A stretch of DNA of 64,000 nucleotides from Edaphochlamys debaryana (taxonomy: Eukaryota > Chlorophyta > Chlorophyceae > Chlamydomonadales): positions 186,001 through 250,000 of the forward strand of contig JAEHOE010000053.1 of assembly GCA_016858145.1 (NCBI GenBank), given 5' to 3'. Positions 11,182 through 20,136 of the stretch are shown piece after piece. A program made the position numbers and the translations under genes. The notes below the pieces were generated by a model. The model was not told where the DNA came from, did not search any database, and saw only the letters and a program-made list of their open reading frames with translations. Numbering within the stretch: the first letter of the stretch is position 1; every line of letters begins with the position of its first letter.

Positions 11182-12341
11182 CTACTCAGGCGGTGCAGGC
11201 CATATCCACTTCGGGTAATTCCGAACTAGCTAACCTCCGGATGACAAACGTGCCATTTTGCATATACATGTACCCAAAAAGCATGTACGACACACGTAAG
11301 CGGCGCGGCGGCGGCAGGAGCGGGAGCGAGCGCGCAGGGCTTAGGGCTGGCAGTGCGCGCAGGGAGGCGTGAGGGCAGCGTGTTGGGCGGGAGGCCGCTC
11401 GCTGCGGCGTGCTAGGAGCGTCCTGGCCCTGCCTCAGGCCTTTCCTGCCCCAGACTCCTAGTCGCTCAGCCTGCAGCCCGGCGCTCAAGCACCCTGCGGT
11501 GCATGCCCTGGCGGCCTGTCCGGCGTGGGGCCACTTGCTCAGCCGCAAGGGCCCTGGCTGTGCCGCACCACCCTCGCACCCTCGCTCCCCTGTGTGGATG
11601 CTGAGCCGGATGTCCTGCGCTCTGCTTCAGTGCTTCTGGTGGGCTTGCCAAAGCGGCTTGCAACTGACCTGCCTGCTGCCTCACGCAAGGGCGGCGTCCC
11701 AACCCCCGCCCTCAGGGTCTCAGGGGCCAACACTCGCTCAGGCCCCCACGATGCTCTGACCCGCCAAGCCCGGGCCCCGGAGAGCACCCCCCCACACCCA
11801 CTCATACTTGGTGGTGCCCTTATACCGTGCTTTCGAAGCAGCAAGTGGATCCCAAGACCCGGCGGACCTCTAGCGCTGCAGTCCGAGCTGCTAGGACAAG
11901 CTGCTGGCTCGCGTTACAGCGCTGCAGGCCCCGCGACAGACGGGCCTCGAGTCAGTCCCCCCGAGGTGGTCAGCAGGGCAAGGGCTGTAGCAGATGAAGC
12001 CACGCACCAGCAGCTTCCCAGCCAGCCCACGCCAGCCTCCACGCCCCGCGAGGCAAAGGGCGGCCCGAGCGGACGCAGCTCCGTGGCACAAGGCTCAAGC
12101 AGGGCCCAAGCGGGGGCTGGGAGCCAGGGGCGGGACGGCAGCCCTTACGCATTGCACACCGTGCGCGACTCAAGCTGCAAGCCGGCAACCGCACAGGCAC
12201 AGGCAGGGATGGGATGGGGGTGGGTGTGCTGCACAGTCCGGGGACTGAGGGGAGCGGTCACGTCCGCTCTTGCCTTCTCACCGCCTTCATAAGCCGGGCG
12301 TCGGCCTCCCGCCGGGGAGCCGTAAGGCCCTGCAAACTAGG

Positions 12342-13284
12342 TCACCTCTGGGAAGGCATGGTACCTCGGATAAAGCGAGGCACCTCACGTGCCGCGCTCT
12401 CCGCCCGCACCCAGTCCACCGGACACCCTGGCTCCACCAGCCACTGCAGGCCCGACAGGAAGCGCCCTTGCGGGTTCCTGCCTGCAACACGCAGGCCGTG
12501 AAGGTGCCATCGGAGCCCCACGGCATCCCCGTGCCGCCGCCCAGGCGCCGCAGCACCCTCAGCGTCCGGAAGTCATCGTTCCATGTCCGAGCCTACGCCA
12601 CCTCCACATTCGCTGCTTGCGGCAGGTAGCTTCATTGATGCGCCAGCTTCGCACATACAGCCCGCACGGGCACGCCGCATCAGATCAACCGCAAGGCCCC
12701 CGCCAGCCCATAAGCGTCACTCCCCACGCTACACCCGCAGCTGCGCCTACGGACCTTCTGGCCTGTCCTATTGATGCAAGTCCCATCGCCCAGCCACTAC
12801 CCAAGCATCTCTGCCCATTGACCTCAGGATTATCCAAATTCTGCGCCCCCCACCACCTGCAGTCCCAAGCATGCTCCCATGTCCCCAGCTTCCCCCAACC
12901 CTGACGAAAGGAGCCTGTACGCTGCTCTTGCTTCTTCACCACAAAGCAGTAACCTGTATCTAGTTGCATGTCCATGAAACCCCATGTAGTGTCAATGTCC
13001 TGCAGTTCCTGTATTGAAGTGTCCCAGCTATCTCATTGCACTGCAGTGCCCTTTGCACTGGTGCCCTCCGACACTGCCCCGTCCGATGGCTGTTCCACCA
13101 TGCCGTCCCCCTCCCCCAACAGCACGCTTAACCCACTCCCGGTTGCCACATGCCCATGTGCAATCGGCTTCCTTTTCAAGCCTGCCCCGCGAGCTCCGCA
13201 CCTAGACAGCAAGGCCGCGGGTGTGGCTTGCGGAAAGAAAGCCGCACGAAGGGCTACGCGGGACAGTCCCGCGGTCCGATACAT
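12342..13284 (-). pseudogene. Broken protein-like frames of an unrecognised gene
   Basis: Three minus-strand segments have a protein-like rather than random composition. At 13284-12905 a frame runs from about KRKPIAHGHVATG through a single TGA (13033-13035) and on in the same frame through TSIQELQDIDTTWGFMDM. At 12589-12484 a segment includes GGGTGMPWGSDGTFTA. At 12477-12342 a segment includes LQWLVEPGCPVDWV and ends at a stop. The last two are in different frames with no room for a normal intron between them. Local GC is lower than in neighbouring genes. I do not recognise the family. A decayed gene or transposon remnant fits; a real gene with unusual splicing is possible. Confidence 0.33.
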
Positions 13285-13594
13285 AACCGTATCCGAACCT
13301 CCGTTTATGCAACCGCTCAGCCGTTTACCGTTACGCCATTCCCACGTTCCTCACGGTATATAGATAGATCCCAGGCCAAGTAATACGGCCGCCATCTTAC
13401 CCATATCACCTAACAGCCCCGCAACGCCACAGCTCAGCCCCGCGACGCCTCAGAAGCCCTCCGGAGGCAGCCAGCAAAGGCAGCCAGCAAAGGACACCGC
13501 GACCGCCCGTGCCTCGAGACTCTCGGTCTGTCCGATGTCTGGCTCACGGTCAGCGCCCTGGGCAAGCGCAGGCGCCTCCGCCCCTTCGCCCCCA

Positions 13595-14617
13595 TCACTT
13601 CTCCGGCTGGCGGCGGAAGACGAAGAGGTACACGCCTGCCCCCAGAAGCGCCACAGCCGCCATGAGGCCCAGCTGGAGGGTGGGCGTGGGGTGGCGGTGG
13701 GTGGGAAGTGTATGGTCAGGGTGAGGGGTAGGGTAGGCTGTGATTGAGATGCGTTGCACAGAGCAGGATTGGGAGGGGCGCATCGTATGTACCTTTAGCA
13801 CCCCCCCGACCCACATCGCGACCTACGCGTTATGAGTACCCCAGCGAAGACCAAAGTCGCGACTTGAACCCTTGCCCTATGCCCCCGACGCACCGACCCC
13901 CAATCCCCCCCCGCTCACGCCTCTGCCCATCCACCTGGCACGCGCCCTGTTTGCGGGCCCGGCCCTCCTTCCAAGGCCCCTTTCCCCCCGCCCTTCTGCT
14001 ACGCCCCTGTACCCGAAGCCCCGCCGCTGTCTCTCCGCCCCACCCACCCTGCGCGCTACCTACAGGCTACCTGGCCTGCCTCTCTTACCTACACCCACGT
14101 CTCCACCCCCCAACCCGCCGCCTCTACCCCACACCCATGCCTCCCCCAAGCCCCAGCCCAACCCCACGCCCTCCCCCTTCCCACACCCGCCCTTTTGCCC
14201 CCACCCACCACGCGCGCGCCCTGCAGCAGGAACAGCGCAATGGCCTCCTCCAGCAACAGCAGGCTTCCCACCAGCAGCCGCTCCAGGGGGATGAGGAGCA
14301 CGGTCAGGAGCTGCGGCCCCACGAGCAGCAGGACGCCGGCGGCGACCACGGCGTAGGCCTTCTGCTTGGCGTCCCAGCCCGACCACACGCGCGCGAGGGT
14401 GTCCAGGGCTGAGGGGTCGAGCGGAGGATGGGGTGGGGAGCAGCGGGGAGGAGGAAGTGTTTAAGCATTTGCGAGGGGGGTTGGCGAGGGGGGTGGCGGA
14501 GTGGGCCAGACCCGTCTGGGCGTCGCCAGCTTCCGTGCCTTTCGGAAAGGCCACAGCCAGGCCACCCCGGCCCGGACGCTGCACAGCACCTCCAGAGATG
14601 GTTAACTGTGAAAGCAT
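13595..14617 (-). CDS. Small three-helix membrane protein, possibly plastid
   Basis: Three exons (14512-14617, 14212-14408, 13595-13672) join in phase to give about 126 residues. A short basic N-terminus is followed by a WSGWDAKQKAY segment and two long hydrophobic helices (AVVAAGVLLLVGPQ onward). A third helix, LMAAVALLGAGVYLFVF, precedes a basic RRQPEK end. The second exon could end three bases later without changing frame. The size, charged linker and terminal basic tail resemble small thylakoid or envelope proteins, but I cannot name the family. The chosen ATG is the first in frame; an upstream spliced transit-peptide exon cannot be excluded. The gene diverges from the methyltransferase gene to its right. 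Confidence 0.6.
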
Positions 14618-15436
14618 GAACGCCGGAGACTGCAGCACGTCGCGCCCTGCTCGCCTGTGTCCTTTCCGTCAACTGGGTCGTCCGCGTCCATGCTCCCGCG
14701 TGTACCCCTGCGCTCCTTTGGCTCTGCACGGACACAAAGTCGTCGTTTTGACTGCAGAACGCTGCGCCCCGGGGGGATGGATGTGGCGACTTGAAGACCC
14801 CCGGGAGGCCTGCGACCCAGCATAGCGACGCCAGCGCACTGGCGTTGTGACAGCAAACATGACCGCGTTAGGATGGAGTCGCAGCGCAACATTGGTGAGA
14901 TGGGTGTTGCGCAAGTGCTCGGGTGGAGGGCAAGGCTAGGGCCGTGGCGTTTAGAGACGGCTGGCAGTCGTGGTGCGGGGCAGAGCAGCTGAGGTAGCCG
15001 GCCGCAAGCAGAGACTTTCAACCGCGTCCGTACTTGCAGAATTCTGGTCGCTCTTTCTTGCCCACAATGCCCCCGCTGCCACCTCGGCTGCCCATACAAG
15101 TACCCACAACGCCCTTTACGTACGCACAGCCCGCCGGCGCCTAAGTCCGCTGCACGCGAAACCGACTTTCTACAACCATGACAACTCTGGTCTGCCCCCG
15201 CAGCGCCGCTGGCGCTGCTCTGCGGTCTTCTCACGTCTCTGCGGTCGCCCCGGTTCCTCGCGTGATGGGTCGTCCGGTGCGTCGCGGAAAGTTCGCATCC
15301 GCCATTCCCGGCCCCGCGCCAGCTCTATTTGCGCCTCTGTCCTGCCCTAAATCCCTGGATCGTCATGACATGACATCTCGGCCTAACGGAGCGCCTCTTA
15401 CCCTGTTCCCGACGTCCGCCGTGCGTGCATGGGCAG
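14618..15436. promoter_or_regulatory. Shared 5' region of two divergent genes
   Basis: About 820 bp separate the start codons of the small membrane protein (minus) and the methyltransferase (plus), so both promoters must lie here unless upstream exons were missed. A plus-strand frame from about 15178 begins MTTLVCPRSAAG and is transit-peptide-like. It could be an upstream exon of the methyltransferase, but I could not join it convincingly. Confidence 0.35.
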
Positions 15437-18400
15437 ATGGCGCCTCAACAGCTGCAGCAGCAGGCGCGCGGCGCCTCGCCGGTGGTCTGCCAAGGCGTCA
15501 AGCTGGACGCAGCGATGCAGGCCCTGCTGGAGGACGCGATCGCGCGTTCCACTTGCACGGTGGTGAGCACCGCGCACCGCACGGACCAGATAGCGTCGCT
15601 GGCTCCGTCCACCCGCCGCCAACCACGCCTCCTGCTCTCCACACACGATACCTTGTATGGCCCTCCCCTCACGCCCCCGCCACCCTACACCCTTGACCCA
15701 GGGCGACCGTGTGGGCATCATCGGGCTGAAGTTCGCGGAGGAGAACTTGAAGGAGGGCTGCCCCATCATGGAGTCCGGTAAGGCCGGGGGAGTCTGTCCG
15801 CCGTCTACACGCCGCCCGTCGCCAAAAAAACGCCCCCGCAATTCTGCGCCCGACCCAGCCCTTCGCAGCCCGCTCAGATGTAGTCCCGCCTTCGTTCATG
15901 CCTTCACCAACTAGCACAACCACAAAACAACCAGCTCCTTCCCTAGCTTCCCTAGCTTCCCTAGCAACCCTTGCAGGCCCTTTCGAAGGCTCACAATCCT
16001 CATCCCATCAGCTCGGGTTCTGTTGGTTCTTCCCTGCCGTGCCTCCTGTCACGCCCCCCGCGCCGACCTCCTCTTGCACCTGTGCCAACCACCTCCCTCC
16101 CACTCCCTCTACCACCAGCCATCAAACTTACAAACCTTTCGCAGCCCTGCTCAGCCCTGCTCAGCAATTCCCAGCCCTTACAGGCCCTTCGCAGCCCTTC
16201 TCAGCCCTGCGCTGCCCCGCTCAGCCCTGCGCCGCCCCCGTCCCTAGCTACCCGTGCTCTTTTATGCCGCTGCCTAACCTCCTCAGCCACTCCTGCCCTA
16301 GCCGCAGCCCCGCTAAACTAGCTGCCAACCGAGCTCCTTCCCAAGCCGCAGCCCCGCTCAGCCCGGCGCATAGCCCGCCCACACATCCTCCTTCCTCCTC
16401 CCCGCCCGGCCCATCCCCGGCTCAGCCCCGCTCAGCCCGGCTCAGCCCTGCCGCGCCGCGCAAGCCGCTCAGCCGCCGGCCGCGGCCGCCGCCGCCTCGC
16501 GCTGCGCGCGCCGCGCCTTCTTCATCCGCGCGGTCACGCCGCATTTGCCCTTGCCGCCGCCGTGGAAGGACTGCCGGCCCCCGACCTTGCGCTTGCGGGC
16601 GAACGGCGCGCCGTCCGCGGTGCACCCCGCGCAGCCCGCAGGGCCGCCGCAGCCCAGCGCCGCGCGGTCGCCGCGGGGCCACGCCGCGACGGCGGGCCGC
16701 TCGCCGCACAGCTCCGGCGTCAGGCCCGCCGGTTGCGCGAGCAGGAGCATGCCGTAGCAGGTGCCGCAGACCACGGCTCAGCCCTGCTCAGCCCCGCCGA
16801 GCTCCTCCCCTTAGGAAGCCAAACAAGCGAACACAGCTATGTCAGCTATGTCTGCCCTAGCTCCGCCTTTCAGCTCGGGTTCTGTCCCTGCTCAGCAATT
16901 CTCTGCCCGCTCAGATGTAGGCCAGCCTTCGTTCATGCCGACCAGACAACCTCCGTCCCTAGCCGTATCTGCCACACCTTGCCAGCCTTGCCTGCATCCC
17001 CTGCCGAGCTCCGCCCCCAGCCCCTCCCCTGGCTCCGCCCCCAGCTCCTTCCCTAGCTCCTCAATAATATAGAGCACGCTGGGCGTGGTTCCTACCCGGC
17101 AGCCCTCAAACCAGCAATTCTCAGCCCTTGCAGGCCCTTTCGAAGCCTCACAATCCTCGCGCCGGCCCTAGCTCCGCCTTTCAGCTCGGGTTCTGTCCCG
17201 GGTTCTGTCCGCAAACCTCCTAAGCTTCCCTCAGCAATTCTCAGCCCTAGCCGTGTCTCCCACACCTTACCAGCCTTGCCTGTATCCCTGCCGCTGCATG
17301 CCGCTGCCTGCCTGCCCCCAACCTCCAAACCTCAGAATGCCCTGCCCCAAATCTCCAAACAACCCACAGTCAGGCCCTTCCTCAGCCCTTCGTCAGCTCC
17401 CTGCCGCGCTGCGACCCCAGCTCCTTATCTAGCCTCAAGTCCTATCAGACAACAGAACAACTCTGCCTAGCGCACCGCACATCCCTAGTCCCGGCGCCAG
17501 ACCTCACCCCAGCCCGCCTCAGCCCCTGGCCGCCTCCACCCCCTGCAGGCCGCTCCGCCCCGCCCCGTCCACCCTGCCGTGCCTCCTGTGTCCTGTCACG
17601 CCCCCCGCGCCGGCTAACTCTTCCTCCTGGCCATACCCATGCTCCCTCCCCCTTCCCCTCCCACTCCCCCTCCCACCAGCCATCCGCCTGGCCCTCTACC
17701 TCCGGGACTACCGCAACAAGCAGATCGCCGGCCGCACCGTGCTGGAGCTGGGCACCGGCATCGGTGAGTCAGCAGCCCGCACCGCTGCGGCTCCAGCGGC
17801 GTGACTTGCAGCGACGCCCCAGGGCCCGCCGCTAGGGCCACAGCCCAGCCTCAAAGCCGGCCCAGGCAAGGCCCTGCAGCGCACTCCGCCCCGCCCTTGC
17901 GAAGCTGCCCTGCCATGGACGTCCGTCGCTGTTGCCCGCTGTTGCCTCCTCCTCCGCCAGGCGTTGCGGGCCTCACCATGGCCGCCTTCGGCGCCAACGT
18001 GCTGCTGACGGACCTGCCCGAGGTGGTGCCCGTGGCCTCCAAGAACGTCAACAAGAACGCGGACCTGGTCAAGGGAGCTGGGGGCCTGGCGCAGGTGCGC
18101 CGGCGGGCGGGGGTGGGGGCACTGCTCGTGTTATCGGTATGCAGCTGAGCGGACACCACCCTGTGCGAAGGTTGTTTTCCGAGGTCCGCTGAAGCCTGCC
18201 TGTGGTGACGTGGTGCAGGTGGCAGCTCTGGACTGGAGCAACCCGCCCGCTGAGCTGGTGACTGGGCCGTGGGACTACATCATTGGTGAGCAGGCGGAGT
18301 ATTGCGGGTGTGTGAGAAGCAAGAGGCCAAACGGGTCTGTGCCCGACGAAGTGCCGGGGCCCATGGCCGTCAGGATTTAGGAGTGGCCGGTGGGAGTGCA

Positions 18401-18974
18401 GGTGCTAAGCGAAGTGGGCGAGCAGCCTGCCTGCGGGGTGTGCGCTTGCCCCCAGTCTCACCGGGCCGGGTCTCACGCATTCCCGCGTGCAGGCTCGGAC
18501 CTGGTGTACGACGAGTCCTCGCCCGACGCCCTGGCGCCGGTGCTGTCCCGCCTGCTGGGCGCCTCGCCCCGCGCCACCGTACTGCTGTCGCACGTGCACC
18601 GTACGGACGCCATCGATGACCACATGACTCAGGTGGGTACTGGCTGGAAGCACGGCGTGGTCTGGAGACGACGGCATGGGAAACGGGACCGGCGTTGGCT
18701 GGCCTCCTGGTGGCATATCCTTCCTCGCCGTCACGTGAGAGCTCTGAGGAAGCGGCTGTGAATTAGCGTGGAATCATGGCGCGCTGCATGCAAACCTCAA
18801 TTTCGCAAACCGCCCTGACACAGCGTCCACAATCTTGTCGTAAGCCGCCACCATGTCCCCGTGACTCCTCTGCAGGTGTTCCAGCAGCACGGTCTGGACA
18901 TTGGGCTGGCCCCCCGTGACGGGGAGGACAAGGGCGAGGACGACGTGTCCATCATCATGGTCCGCCGCCTGTGA
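15437..18974 (+). CDS. METTL21-type protein methyltransferase (Methyltransf_16)
   Basis: Seven exons (15437-15562, 15702-15777, 17680-17763, 17961-18094, 18219-18285, 18493-18632, 18876-18974) join in phase to 241 residues. The fold is a class I S-adenosylmethionine methyltransferase of the METTL21/lysine-methyltransferase family. The SAM-binding glycine loop is VLELGTGIGVAG, and the acidic strand end LLTDLPEVVP follows. The family's DxxY element is seen in GSDLVYDESS. The C-terminus ends DVSIIMVRRL. Members methylate lysines on chaperones, elongation factors and similar proteins; the substrate here is unknown. The ATG at 15437 directly follows a possible 3' splice site, so an upstream exon may exist. 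Intron 2 is unusually long (1.9 kb) and repeat-rich. Confidence 0.85.
15874..17283 (+). repeat. Internally duplicated repeat modules in intron 2
   Basis: This intron stretch is built from reused modules. A GCTCAGATGTAG...CCTTCGTTCATGCC block occurs at about 15874 and 16910. A GCAGGCCCTTTCGAAG...CACAATCCTC block occurs at about 15974 and 17128. A CAGCTCGGGTTCTGT block occurs near 16008, 16870 and 17182. A CCACACCTTGCCAGCCTTGCC-like block occurs near 16970 and 17257. Degenerate CAGCCCTGCTCAGC motifs fill much of the rest. A decayed or nested non-autonomous transposable element is the likely origin. Confidence 0.7.
16469..16774 (-). CDS. Antisense coding-like frame nested in an intron
   Basis: A ~100-codon minus-strand frame with strongly G/C-ending codons, typical of genes in this genome, lies inside intron 2 of the methyltransferase gene. 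It has cysteine pairs at the N-terminus (CGTCYG) and a cysteine-rich middle (CGGPAGCAGC). A basic stretch around KRKVGGRQSFHGGGKGKCG and an Ala-rich end before the stop follow. The upstream part of a gene is missing, so this is at best the last exon of a nested gene or a captured fragment. I do not recognise it. Repeat modules lie on both sides, which favours capture by a transposable element. Confidence 0.35.
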   Translation of the reverse strand: MVCGTCYGMLLLAQPAGLTPELCGERPAVAAWPRGDRAALGCGGPAGCAGCTADGAPFARKRKVGGRQSFHGGGKGKCGVTARMKKARRAQREAAAAAAGG

Positions 18975-20136
18975 GCCGGCGCCTGAGCAAGCGGAGCTGA
19001 TATCGAGGCGCAGGATGGAGAGCCGGGCTTTCATGGGAGCCATTTTCTTCTTCCGCCCTTCCCGTGATGCGAGACGATGAAAGCTCGAGCTGAGCGGTGG
19101 GCGGGGCAAGGACGGAGCGCGGGGCGGGCGGAGAGGGAGCGGACGGCGTAGCTGCCGCCAAGGAGGCGAGCATGGGTTTTGGGGTGAGCGGCAGGGGTCC
19201 AGCGGGTGAGAGGGAAGGTGGGGACCTGCACATGCGTGCAGGGAGTCCGAGCTGGAGCGAGGTCGAGAGGTAGCATCGCAGCGTGAGCTATGAGAGATTG
19301 TTGCGTTGGCAGGCTCGGCAATGCAGGGTTTCTGGGGCTGCCAAACCCCCATTCGTGGTTGCTTATCGTGTTTGTGCGGGTTGGCGGTTCATGCTACCGT
19401 GGTTGGTGCTACAACTTGGGTTGTGTAGCTGGTTTAGCGGTCGATATACAGAGACAGTTCGGCGTCCTGACGCAACATCACACAGGTGTAGACGGCGTGT
19501 AGACAGCAGACAGCGGCAGTGGGGTGGGGCCCCCTCATCGCGGAGGGGGCCTGAGTTGTGCGGTTAAGCAGGGACAGGTGGCCTGTACCAGCACCTTCTC
19601 TGCGGCTCGCTGGGCCTGTAACAATGGCTGGCGATGAAGCTGATGTCCGTGCAAGGGGTCGCCCAAGTGCCCACCGCAGTCGCCGAGGTTAACGGCTAGT
19701 AGACCAGGGCTGTATGGAGGGGTACGGGAGCCGCCCGGCCCTTCCCAGCTAGGGCAAGAAGCACTGCGCTTCAAGGGAATCAAGGCCTTCTGGCAAGCGG
19801 CAGCCGTGGTGGCGCCCGGGGACGCCCACACCAGTCGCCCCGCCCGACCCATCGGGCCCTGCCAACTCGTGCCAAAGCTTGCCCTGACCTGGCCCTGACT
19901 GCGTGTTCCCGACCTGTTCCCGGTATCCCGGAGCCCCACTTATCAATTTGCCCCCCCCCCCCGCCTCAGCTCTCGAACGCGGGGGACACGGGGGCGCCTG
20001 CGGGGCATAACAACGCGGTATCCGGGACTGGCCGGGACACGCGGGCATCGTACAGGTGCGTCGGCTTCTGGAAGGCTTGGCCGCGTCAAGGCTTTACTTA
20101 GAAACCCCCACCGCCGTTGACCTCCTTGCTACCACC
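18975..20136. other. Interval between methyltransferase and saposin-like genes
   Basis: No gene is supported. A TGTAA at 19619-19623, the polyadenylation motif common in chlorophycean algae, could end the methyltransferase transcript. The right part must contain the saposin-like gene promoter. A run of 14 C residues lies near 19951. Confidence 0.4.

Larger units (their letters stand above)
10117..12207 (-). repeat. Right arm of the large inverted repeat
   Basis: Reverse-complement copy of 7591-9671, about 2.09 kb long. Compared with the left arm it lacks 9 bp near 11750 and gains 18 bp near 11960 (a CCCCCCGAGGTGG-containing insertion). It carries the second tRNA-Phe and the purine-rich mirror of the low-complexity tract. 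Confidence 0.93.

Noticed and set aside
7591..12207. Palindrome as a transposon with terminal inverted repeats
   Set aside because: The arms make up nearly the whole element, the spacer has no transposase, and no target-site duplication is visible; inverted duplication fits better.
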